Shown piece by piece: positions 16,611 through 24,097 of a stretch of DNA of 64,000 nt. How positions within the stretch are numbered: the first letter of the stretch is position 1; each line of letters opens with the position of its first letter. The stretch comes from Prevotella sp. P5-50 (GTDB lineage: Bacteria > Bacteroidota > Bacteroidia > Bacteroidales > Bacteroidaceae). The position numbers and the translations under genes were made by a program. The stretch covers positions 78,880 through 142,879 of the forward strand of contig NZ_NPJA01000041.1 in assembly GCF_002251295.1 (NCBI RefSeq), in the 5' to 3' direction. Below the pieces are notes generated by a model. The model had not been told where the DNA came from. It did not search any database and saw only the letters and a program-made list of their open reading frames with translations.

Positions 16611-17852
16611 ATGAACTACGAAGAACTTCTGGCCACACGCCGACAAGGACGACTCTATCAGACAGAACTGCCGATTGGCGAATTCTGCCGCATGCAGATC
16701 GACGGAAAGTATCGCAGTGTGGTCCATGTGCGAAAAGAAATGCTCGACAATATCAAGTTTGGTGAAGCTCTGAAAGCCGAGTGTGACCGCAACCTGTCAC
16801 TTGCTGACAGTCACATCATACACTTCCGTCCTGTGGTGGAACAGGGGGAGATTACACGACTCGACTTGGAACCTGGTCAGTATGTGCCTTTGTGTCATGT
16901 GCTCAACGAGCATCCTGCCATTGTGGCTGAACCCCATTTCATGGAGCAGTTTACGCGCGGACTGCTGGAGGCTGCCGCCTTCCTGCACAGTCACGGACTG
17001 CACTATGTGTGCTTCTCGCCACAGACCGTATTCCTCCGAAAGGGCGATCAGGCTGTCATGCTCCTCTCGTGTGGTTCCTACTATCAGGCGCTGAGCGACC
17101 AGAAGGCTTTCTATGCCGACGGAAAAGCTGACTATGTGGCACCGGAGGTGCTCGAAGGTGGAACCGTGGACGAGCGTTGCGACATCTATTCGATAGGAAA
17201 ACTGTTGGAGACGGTCTTTGCCGATGCACAACTGCCGTTGGCTTACCGGAAGGCTTTCAAAAAAGCCACCGCACAGATGCCGGAGGACCGCTATGCCTCG
17301 CCAGAAGACATGCTACGCAGCATAGACCGCAGACGGGGAACCTATCGGTCGCTGGTGACGCTGGCTGTGGCTGCCGTGGTGGCGTTGCTCGTGGTAGGGC
17401 TCTATTTCGACCTCATGCCCGAACAGGAGAATATCGAGTTTGTCAAACCAGCCCCACATACCGCCACCGACGACTTGATAGACGATGGATTCAGACCGGA
17501 AGACCTCGGAGTGGTGCCTGCCGACTCGATGTCGGAAGAGGCTGTGGCTACCCAGCGTGAATACAATGCCAAGGCGGAAGAGATATTCCGCAAGCGCTAT
17601 GAAAAGGAAGCCGACCGCATACTGTCCAAGATCTACAACAGCAAGAATATGGGCAATACGGAGAAAAACTTCAGAGCGATGAGCGAATCAAACGTGAAAG
17701 AACTGCTCAAAGCACAGGAGGAGCTGGCTGCCGATGCTGCCATCGACCCCGCCAGAAGTCACGCCATCGCTACGGAAATCATCGAACGGCTGACCAATCA
17801 GAAGAAAGCTGCCATTGGCATGGGGTCTAATGCCAACGGGGTGCAGAAATAA
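16611..17852 (+). CDS. membrane-anchored protein-kinase-like protein, probably a pseudokinase
   Basis: The ATG at 16611 (MNYEELLATRRQGRLY) fits the promoter; the frame opens at 16581. Residues about 10-245 resemble a Ser/Thr kinase fold: LLEAAAFLHSHGLHYVCFSP where kinases have the HRD loop, LLSCGSYYQ where DFG would be, then ADYVAPEVLEGGTVDERCDI with the APE motif and YSIGKLLETVF. The catalytic Asp of HRD and the DFG Asp are absent, so phosphotransfer is unlikely. A transmembrane helix (about residues 248-272, VTLAVAAVVALLVVGLYF) is followed by an acidic, helical exported part of about 140 residues. Family known only by fold; the role is unknown. Confidence 0.75.
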   Translation: MNYEELLATRRQGRLYQTELPIGEFCRMQIDGKYRSVVHVRKEMLDNIKFGEALKAECDRNLSLADSHIIHFRPVVEQGEITRLDLEPGQYVPLCHVLNEHPAIVAEPHFMEQFTRGLLEAAAFLHSHGLHYVCFSPQTVFLRKGDQAVMLLSCGSYYQALSDQKAFYADGKADYVAPEVLEGGTVDERCDIYSIGKLLETVFADAQLPLAYRKAFKKATAQMPEDRYASPEDMLRSIDRRRGTYRSLVTLAVAAVVALLVVGLYFDLMPEQENIEFVKPAPHTATDDLIDDGFRPEDLGVVPADSMSEEAVATQREYNAKAEEIFRKRYEKEADRILSKIYNSKNMGNTEKNFRAMSESNVKELLKAQEELAADAAIDPARSHAIATEIIERLTNQKKAAIGMGSNANGVQK

Positions 17853-17897
17853 TAGAATTTTTCATACAATTACACATATAAATAATAATCAGAAAAA

Positions 17898-18386
17898 ATG
17901 AGAAGCAGAACAGCAATTTGGTTTGAATGTAAGATTCAATACGAAAAAACCATGGAAGATGGACTTCAGAAGAAGGTGACCGAGTCATACACCGTTGATG
18001 CACTCAGTTTCACCGAAGCTGAGAAACGCATCATGGAGGAAATGTCCTCATACATCAGTGGCGAGTTTACTATCAAAGACATCAAAATAGCTCCATATAA
18101 GGAAATCTTCTTCAGCGATGAGGAAATGGCTGACAGATGGTATAAGGCTAAACTGCAGTTTATCACCATCGACGAAAAAACGGAAAAGGAGAAGCGTACA
18201 GCTGTCAACTACCTGGTGCAGGCTGGAACGCTGAAAGGCGCTGTGGGCAACATAGATGCCGTGATGGGCGGAACCATGATCGACTACGTCATCGCATCGG
18301 TGGCTGAAACAACCCTGATGGATGTGTTTGAATACAACAAGACAAAGGTGGACGACAAACCAGAATACGAACAGCAAAACGCATAA
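17898..18386 (+). CDS. DUF4494 family protein
   Basis: The 162-residue protein (MRSRTAIWFECKIQYEKTME) matches the DUF4494 proteins found across Bacteroidetes, with the conserved front (WFECKIQYEK) and the FTEAEKRIMEE segment. No signal peptide or membrane helix is present. It is four bases upstream of the YggS-family gene and probably shares the pseudokinase transcript. Function unknown. Neighbouring genes suggest housekeeping, but nothing more specific can be said. Confidence 0.82.
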   Translation: MRSRTAIWFECKIQYEKTMEDGLQKKVTESYTVDALSFTEAEKRIMEEMSSYISGEFTIKDIKIAPYKEIFFSDEEMADRWYKAKLQFITIDEKTEKEKRTAVNYLVQAGTLKGAVGNIDAVMGGTMIDYVIASVAETTLMDVFEYNKTKVDDKPEYEQQNA

Positions 18387-18390
18387 GAAT

Positions 18391-19065
18391 ATGGATTACG
18401 ATGTGAAAGGTCATCTTCGCGAGGTGCGCTCACGACTGCCCGAAGGAGTGTGTCTGGTGGCTATCAGCAAGTACCATCCCGTGGAGTATCTCCAGGCTGC
18501 CTACGAAGAAGGACAGCGCGTGTTTGGCGAAAGCCATGAGCAGGAGCTCCGACAGAAGGTGGAGGTGCTGCCCAACGACATACAATGGCATTTCATCGGA
18601 CATCTGCAGACCAACAAGGTGAAATATATCGCTCCGTATGTGTCGATGATAGAAGCGGTGGATTCGCTCAAACTGCTCAAGGAAATAGAGAAGCAGGGTG
18701 CTAAAAACAACCGCGTGATTGACGTGCTGCTCGAACTCCATATTGCCGAAGAGGAAACTAAATACGGACTGACACTCGATGCCTGTCGCCAACTGCTCGA
18801 AGAGGGCGAATGGCGCAATATGGCGCATGTGCGCATCTGCGGTCTCATGATGATGGCTTCCTATGTGGAGGACGAAGCGCAGATACGCCAGGAATTTCGT
18901 ACCGCACACAACTTCTTCGATGAGGTGAAGCAACGCTATTTTGCTGAATCGCCATACTTCACACAGCGCTCATGGGGCATGAGCCACGACTATCCTATTG
19001 CCGTGGAAGAGGGAAGCACGATGGTGCGCGTGGGTACTGCTATTTTCGGTCCAAGGGTCTATTGA
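18391..19065 (+). CDS. YggS-family pyridoxal-phosphate homeostasis protein
   Basis: The frame opens at 18322 inside DUF4494, but the ATG at 18391 (MDYDVKGHLREVRSRLPEGV) is chosen: 224 residues, the usual family length. The PLP-binding Lys is in VAISKYHP, and the family's EQELRQKVEVLP, WHFIGHLQTNKVKYI and ICGLMMMA motifs are visible. The C-terminal phosphate-binding region is SWGMSHDYPIAVEEGSTMVR with GTAIFGPR. YggS/PLPBP proteins carry PLP and affect amino-acid and vitamin B6 balance; they have no known catalytic turnover. Confidence 0.93.
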   Translation: MDYDVKGHLREVRSRLPEGVCLVAISKYHPVEYLQAAYEEGQRVFGESHEQELRQKVEVLPNDIQWHFIGHLQTNKVKYIAPYVSMIEAVDSLKLLKEIEKQGAKNNRVIDVLLELHIAEEETKYGLTLDACRQLLEEGEWRNMAHVRICGLMMMASYVEDEAQIRQEFRTAHNFFDEVKQRYFAESPYFTQRSWGMSHDYPIAVEEGSTMVRVGTAIFGPRVY

Positions 19066-19086
19066 CCACCTGGGAACAGCCCACGG

Positions 19087-19860
19087 TTATTGGTCGGACT
19101 TGAAATAATACTGGCCACGCTTCCGCGTAATGCTGCCGTAATTGATGGCATGCGTGGGACAATGGTGGTAACAAGACAAACAACAGGTGCATTGTCCGTT
19201 GTGTAACCACACGGGCGGTGCACCTGCTATATCTCCCACAGGACAAACCTTGGCACAAAGACCACACTGGATGCAGGACTGACTATCGACGGTAAATTTG
19301 CGGTCGGTTATCATCCAACGGTTGAAAAACGCACCAATCACATAGGAATAGAGGCGGGGAGTGGCACCACGCTCCAGTTCGACAACACCGGTTTCGCAAC
19401 GCTTGACGGTCTCGGCAATACGCTCCACGACAGTGCGTGCCTCGGCAATCTTCTGATGCTCGCGCGCTGGTGTGTCGGTCAACATGAAAGGCAGGCAAAC
19501 ATAGGTTTCGGGCATGATGACCGAAAACAAGGTGGAGGCATGGAAGCCCTTCTTCCGTAAGTCGTTGTTGAAGATGGTCATGGTCTCACCCGTGTCATCG
19601 CCACAGGTGGTGACGGCATAGGTGTAAGTGTTTGGAGAACAGGTGATCGCGACTCTCTCGATAAAGTTGCGCATGATGTGGGGCGGTTGCCATCCATGAG
19701 TGGGAAAACAAAAGCCTAAACGCTCGTCGTGCTCCAACGTGTAGTGGAGAGCATTCTGTCTTAATGCTTGGGCAATATCCACCAAGCGCTCGCCCGTGGC
19801 TTGTGACAATTGTTGGGCAACCCATCGGGTGTTGCCTGTTCCGGAGAAATAGAATATCAT
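19087..19860 (-). CDS. EFR1-type flavodoxin/4Fe-4S ferredoxin fusion protein
   Basis: The frame extends to 19899, but the ATG at 19860 (MIFYFSGTGNTRWVAQQL) is the natural start: 257 residues. The N-terminal FSGTGNT loop binds FMN phosphate, and the flavodoxin-like domain continues to about residue 170. Two 4Fe-4S motifs follow: CIQCGLCAKVCPVG and CTCCLSCYHHCPTH. EFR1-family proteins act in electron transfer; partners are not evident from the neighbours. It converges with the YggS-family gene, and no terminator is obvious in the 21-bp gap. Confidence 0.88.
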   Translation of the reverse strand: MIFYFSGTGNTRWVAQQLSQATGERLVDIAQALRQNALHYTLEHDERLGFCFPTHGWQPPHIMRNFIERVAITCSPNTYTYAVTTCGDDTGETMTIFNNDLRKKGFHASTLFSVIMPETYVCLPFMLTDTPAREHQKIAEARTVVERIAETVKRCETGVVELERGATPRLYSYVIGAFFNRWMITDRKFTVDSQSCIQCGLCAKVCPVGDIAGAPPVWLHNGQCTCCLSCYHHCPTHAINYGSITRKRGQYYFKSDQ

Positions 19861-19908
19861 GGGTGCAAAGGTAATGATTATTGATGTAAATGCGCACAAT
19901 AATCGAAT

Positions 19909-20210
19909 GTTTTTCTTGTATTTCGCTCGGTTTGCACTACCTATGACCTGCGCTCTTAGGTAGGCTGCACCTCGGAAATAAAAGAAAAAATGTGTTTTTC
20001 TTTGTATTTCGCTCGGTTTGCACTACCTTTGACCTGCGGTCTTAGGTACTCTCGCTCAATAATAAAAAAGAAAATTGCTTTTTCTTTTTGTATTCTGCTC
20101 GCTTAATCGTACCTTTGAGCTGCGCTCTTAGGTAGGCTGCACCTCGGAAATAAAAGAAAAAATGTGTTTTTCTTTGTATTTCGCTCGGTTTGCACTACCT
20201 TTGCAAAAAG
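19909..20210 (+). repeat. tandem palindromic units each containing a promoter
   Basis: Units of 83-89 bp begin near 19909, 19993, 20076 and 20165. The left arm has TTTTTCTTTGTATTTC and GGTTTGCACTACCT; the right arm has AGGTAGGCTGCACC and GAAATAAAAGAAAAA, nearly its reverse complement, around a TTTGACCTGCGCTCTT centre. Each left arm carries a TTTG/TAnnTTTG promoter pattern (degenerate TACCTATG in the first). The second unit has a divergent right arm, and the fourth is only a left arm, serving ftsY. Confidence 0.88.
20173..20203 (+). promoter_or_regulatory. promoter of the ftsY operon
   Basis: TTTG (20173-20176) and TACCTTTG (20196-20203) are spaced 19 nt apart in the last half unit of the palindromic repeats. 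ATG follows 21 nt later. Confidence 0.8.
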
Positions 20211-20224
20211 AAAAATTAAAAATC

Positions 20225-21181
20225 ATGGGAATATTTGGATTCTTTAATAAAGACAAAAAAGAAACACTGGACAAAGGTCTGCAGAAAACGAAAACAAGCG
20301 TGTTCGACAAACTGGCACGTGCAGTAGCTGGAAAATCAAAAGTCGATGACGATGTGTTAGACGACCTTGAAGAGGTGCTTATCACAAGCGACGTGGGAGT
20401 GGATACTACACTCAAAATCATTGAGCGAATCGAAGAAAGAGTCGCTCGGGATAAATATGTCAGCACAAGTGAACTCAATGGAATACTCCGTGAAGAAATT
20501 GCTGCACTTCTCGCTGAAAACAATACAGACGACAACGACTCGTGGGATCTGCCAACAGACCACAAACCCTATGTCATCCTCGTGGTGGGAGTCAATGGAG
20601 TGGGAAAAACCACTACCATCGGAAAACTCGCATGGCAATTCAAACAGGCGGGCAAGAAAGTGTATCTGGGAGCTGCGGATACCTTCCGCGCTGCTGCCGT
20701 AGAACAACTCTGCATCTGGGGAGAAAGAGTGGGAGTGCCCGTTGTCAAACAACAGATGGGAAGTGATCCTGCCAGTGTGGCGTTCGACACCATCAGTTCG
20801 GCTAAAGCCAATGGCGCAGACGTGGTACTGATAGACACCGCAGGAAGACTACACAATAAAGTGGGTCTCATGAATGAGCTCAAGAAAATCAAAGACGTGA
20901 TGAAGAAAGTGATGCCTGAAGCACCTGACGAGGTGATGCTGGTGCTCGACGGTTCTACAGGACAAAATGCCTTCGAACAGGCTAAGCAGTTCTCGGCAGT
21001 CACTCAAATCTCGTCACTCGCCATTACCAAACTCGACGGAACAGCAAAAGGAGGAGTGGTAATAGGTATCAGCGACCAACTCAAAGTGCCTGTGAAATAT
21101 ATCGGACTCGGAGAAGGTATGACCGACCTCCAACTGTTTAATAAAACCCAGTTTGTAGATTCACTCTTTAAGCATGAATAA
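20225..21181 (+). CDS. ftsY: signal recognition particle receptor FtsY
   Basis: ATG at 20225 (MGIFGFFNKDKKETLDKGL) gives 318 residues; the frame opens earlier at 20162 in repeat DNA. It lacks the long acidic A domain of E. coli. The N domain is residues about 15-100. The G domain has GVNGVGKTTTIGKLA (P loop), AADTFRAAAVEQL, DTAGRLHNKVGLMNEL, TKLDGTAKGG and the closing GLGEGMTDLQLF. FtsY docks the SRP-ribosome complex at the membrane for co-translational insertion. It overlaps rimO by eight bases. Confidence 0.97.
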   Translation: MGIFGFFNKDKKETLDKGLQKTKTSVFDKLARAVAGKSKVDDDVLDDLEEVLITSDVGVDTTLKIIERIEERVARDKYVSTSELNGILREEIAALLAENNTDDNDSWDLPTDHKPYVILVVGVNGVGKTTTIGKLAWQFKQAGKKVYLGAADTFRAAAVEQLCIWGERVGVPVVKQQMGSDPASVAFDTISSAKANGADVVLIDTAGRLHNKVGLMNELKKIKDVMKKVMPEAPDEVMLVLDGSTGQNAFEQAKQFSAVTQISSLAITKLDGTAKGGVVIGISDQLKVPVKYIGLGEGMTDLQLFNKTQFVDSLFKHE

Positions 21182-22475
21182 AAAGAAGAAAACCATAGAT
21201 TTCATCACCATGGGGTGCTCGAAAAATCTTGTTGACAGCGAGAACCTCATAGGACTCTTCGAAGCCAAAGGCTACGAGGTGACTCACGATAGTGAGCAAC
21301 CTCAAGGAGATATTGTGGTCATCAATACCTGTGGATTCATTGAAGATGCTAAGCAGGAAAGCATTGACGCAATACTCGAAATGGCACAGGCTAAAACGGA
21401 AGGACGACTCGAAAAACTCTTTGTCATGGGATGTCTTTCGGAACGATATCTGGCTGACCTTGAGGCGGAAATACCGGAAGTGGATGGATGGTATGGAAAA
21501 TTCAACTACAAACAACTGTTGGCTGACCTGGAAGAGTCAATGCCGGATGGGGCACACAGACATCTTACTACTCCCAAACACTATGCGTATCTGAAAATAG
21601 CTGAGGGATGTGATAGAAACTGTGCATACTGCGCCATTCCCATTATCACGGGACGACACAAAAGCAGACCTATTGAGGAAATACTCGACGAGGTGAAATA
21701 TCTCGTAAAACAAGGCGTGAAGGAGTTTCAGGTTATTGCACAGGAGTTGACCTACTATGGGGTGGATATTGACGGAAAGCAGCATATTGCCGAACTCGTG
21801 GAGAAAATGGCTGACATAGAAGGCGTGGAGTGGATCAGACTGCATTATGCCTACCCAGCACACTTCCCGTGGGAACTGCTGAAAGTGATGCGAGAGAAAA
21901 AGAATGTCTGCAACTACCTCGATATTGCCCTGCAACACATCAGCGACAATATGCTCGACAGAATGCATAGACACGTCAGCAAGGAGCAAACCTATGAACT
22001 CATCAGAAAAATGAGAGAGGAAGTGCCGGGAATACACATCAGAACAACACTCATGGTGGGATTCCCTGGGGAAACAGATGAGGACTTCCAGGAACTCATC
22101 GAGTTTACCAAATGGGCACGATTCGAAAGAATGGGGGCTTTTGCATACTCCGAAGAAGACGGAACATACTCGGCTAAACACTACAAAGACGATGTGCCGG
22201 ACGACGTGAAGCAGAACCGACTCGATAGACTGATGCGCATTCAACAGAATATTAGTGCAGAGGTGGAGGCGGAAAAGGTGGGTAAAATCATGCGCGTCAT
22301 CATCGACAGAACAGAAGGGGAATGGTATATTGCAAGAAGCGAATTCTGCTCACCAGAGGTTGACCCGGAGGTCCTGATACCAGTTAGCGAAACAGAATTG
22401 ACAATCGGGGAGTTCTATGATGTTCGGATTACCGACGCAGAGGAATTTGACTTATATGCAACAACACGACTATGA
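21174..22475 (+). CDS. rimO: ribosomal protein S12 methylthiotransferase RimO
   Basis: The 433-residue protein has the three parts of the methylthiotransferase family. The N-terminal UPF0004 domain begins IDFITMGCSKNLVDSE. The radical SAM motif is CDRNCAYCAIP (CxxxCxxC, about residues 146-156), with GFPGETDEDF further on. The TRAM domain forms the end (residues about 365-433). RimO uses SAM and iron-sulfur clusters to add a methylthio group to an Asp of ribosomal protein S12. It overlaps ftsY upstream by eight bases and the HU gene downstream by four. Confidence 0.95.
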   Translation: MNKKKKTIDFITMGCSKNLVDSENLIGLFEAKGYEVTHDSEQPQGDIVVINTCGFIEDAKQESIDAILEMAQAKTEGRLEKLFVMGCLSERYLADLEAEIPEVDGWYGKFNYKQLLADLEESMPDGAHRHLTTPKHYAYLKIAEGCDRNCAYCAIPIITGRHKSRPIEEILDEVKYLVKQGVKEFQVIAQELTYYGVDIDGKQHIAELVEKMADIEGVEWIRLHYAYPAHFPWELLKVMREKKNVCNYLDIALQHISDNMLDRMHRHVSKEQTYELIRKMREEVPGIHIRTTLMVGFPGETDEDFQELIEFTKWARFERMGAFAYSEEDGTYSAKHYKDDVPDDVKQNRLDRLMRIQQNISAEVEAEKVGKIMRVIIDRTEGEWYIARSEFCSPEVDPEVLIPVSETELTIGEFYDVRITDAEEFDLYATTRL

Positions 22476-22756
22476 ACAATAAGGAATTTATCAGCATGCT
22501 GTCACAGCGCACTGGTTACGACCAGAGAATCACCCAGAAACTCGTGAGTAATATCGTTACTGCCATGAGCGACGCCTTCGTGGATGACAACAGCGTGGTG
22601 GTGCCCAATTTCGGACTCTTTGAAACGAAAAAGAAAATGGAGCGCATCATGGTCAATCCTGCATCGGGAGTACGTATGCTTGTACCACCTAAACTGGTGC
22701 TGACATTCAAGCCTACACAAACCTGGAAAGAAAAACTGAAAGGAGACAGACTATGA
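22472..22756 (+). CDS. HU-family DNA-binding protein
   Basis: At 94 residues this is a stand-alone HU/IHF fold: an N-terminal helical pair (MNNKEFISMLSQRTGYDQRI), the VVPNFGLFETKKKMER segment in place of the usual GFGxF, and the DNA-contacting arm around VNPASGVRMLVPPKLVLTF. Family members bend and package DNA as dimers. It overlaps rimO and the next HU-like gene by four bases on each side, so dimerisation with the downstream HU domain protein is possible. Confidence 0.9.
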   Translation: MNNKEFISMLSQRTGYDQRITQKLVSNIVTAMSDAFVDDNSVVVPNFGLFETKKKMERIMVNPASGVRMLVPPKLVLTFKPTQTWKEKLKGDRL

Positions 22757-24021
22757 ACAAACTCACACTCAACAATATTGCCAAGGTGTTGGTCGAAAAA
22801 AACGGATTGGAACCTAAAGAGGCCATGATGTTTACTACGGCTATGTTCGATCTGATTCACGACAGACTCAACGAAGAGGGAATTGTCAAGGTGAAGGGAC
22901 TCGGCACATTCAAAATGATACGGGTAGAAGCAAGAGAGAGTATCAATGTCAGAACCGGTGAACGTGTGTTGATAGACAGTCATGCAAAAATTACATTCAC
23001 ACCCGATGCGGTGATGAAGGAACTGGTCAACAAACCTTTCTCGCAATTTGAAACCGTTGTGCTTAACGATGATGTTGAGTTTACCGACATGAAGAGTGAA
23101 GAAACTACCGACGAAACAAATAACTCTGAACAATCGGAATCCTTGGTTGATGTTGTAAGTGAAGGGGGAACGCCTGAACCTGCTCCTGAACCTGCTCCAG
23201 AGCCAGTTGCCGAAGTTGCTCCCGAACCTGCTCCGGAAGTTGCTCCAGAGCCAGTTGCCGAAGTTGCTCCCGAACCTGCTCCGGAACCTGCTCCCGAGCC
23301 AGTTGCCGAACCTACTCCTGAACCAGCTCCAGTAGTTGCTCCCGAGCCAGTTGCCGAAGTTGCTCCTGAACCAACTCCCGTAGTTGCTCCCGAGCCAACC
23401 CGAGAGGTTCCCGAACCTACAGTACCTTCTGCCGATGAGGAATCGGAAGAAAATACATCAGCTGTGCAGACATGCTACGAAGAAGATGAAGAAGAATCGC
23501 ATTGGCATCGCAATATTGGTTGGGCATTCTTGGTCTTGGTGCTGATGGCAGCATCGGCAGTAGGCGGCTACTTATATGGTGTCGGACAAATTCCAAGTCA
23601 GACAGCAATGGCTGATACAGTTTCTGCGGTCAAGGTTAATCCTGTTGTGACAGACACATTGGTAAACGATAGTCTGAAAGCCGACTCGGTTGCCGTTAAG
23701 ACCGAGGCAAAGCACGAAGATAAGGCAGCTTCAGAAGAACAGCCTCAAGAGAAAACAAGTCAGAATCTGCATGACAAATATGCGGAGATGGACGCCCGTG
23801 TGCGTACAGGAGCATACAAAATAACCGGACTGGACAGAGAAGTCAAGGTACGCGCTGGAGACAACTTAAAACGCATAGCACGGCGTGAACTCGGAAGCGA
23901 CGATATGGTGTGCTATATTGAGGTGTTCAACAAAATGAATGCAAGTGCTGAACTCAAAGAGGGGCAGACCATCAAGATTCCTGCTTTGAAACTGAAGAAA
24001 AAGAAACAGCGAGACGATTAA
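22753..24021 (+). CDS. HU-like DNA-binding domain fused to a membrane helix and LysM domain
   Basis: The 422-residue protein has three parts. Residues about 1-92 are an HU fold (KVKGLGTFKMIRVEARESIN, VRTGERVLIDSHAKITFTPD). Residues about 140-220 are Pro/Glu/Ala/Val-rich repeats (PEPAPEPVAEVAPEP). A transmembrane helix is at about 255-280 (WAFLVLVLMAASAVGGYLYG). The end (about 365-415) is a LysM domain with VKVRAGDNLKRIARRELG and LKEGQTIKIPAL. This order would place the HU domain in the cytoplasm and LysM in the periplasm, where it can bind peptidoglycan. It overlaps the HU gene by four bases and precedes the RelA/SpoT gene. The tethering role is inference. Confidence 0.88.
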   Translation: MNKLTLNNIAKVLVEKNGLEPKEAMMFTTAMFDLIHDRLNEEGIVKVKGLGTFKMIRVEARESINVRTGERVLIDSHAKITFTPDAVMKELVNKPFSQFETVVLNDDVEFTDMKSEETTDETNNSEQSESLVDVVSEGGTPEPAPEPAPEPVAEVAPEPAPEVAPEPVAEVAPEPAPEPAPEPVAEPTPEPAPVVAPEPVAEVAPEPTPVVAPEPTREVPEPTVPSADEESEENTSAVQTCYEEDEEESHWHRNIGWAFLVLVLMAASAVGGYLYGVGQIPSQTAMADTVSAVKVNPVVTDTLVNDSLKADSVAVKTEAKHEDKAASEEQPQEKTSQNLHDKYAEMDARVRTGAYKITGLDREVKVRAGDNLKRIARRELGSDDMVCYIEVFNKMNASAELKEGQTIKIPALKLKKKKQRDD

Positions 24022-24025
24022 AAAC

Positions 24026-24060
24026 AGGCCACAACACGAGCACAGAATGTTGTCAGGCCT
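24026..24060 (+). other. stem-loop between HU/LysM and RelA/SpoT genes
   Basis: AGGCC-ACAACA (24026-24036) pairs with TGTTGT-CA-GGCCT (24048-24060), with a two-base bulge. There is no T run, so it is not a normal terminator. It may be an RNA processing or stability element. Confidence 0.5.
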
Positions 24061-24097
24061 AAAAGGATAACGTTAACAAATAGAAAGGATTAGCCTT

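Noticed and set aside
19909..20210. possible CRISPR array
   Set aside because: Units of 84 bp lie directly in contact without variable spacers and carry promoters, so it is not CRISPR.
23170..23410. repetitive DNA resembling a tandem repeat locus
   Set aside because: It encodes the Pro/Glu-rich spacer of the HU/LysM protein in frame, so it is coding sequence.
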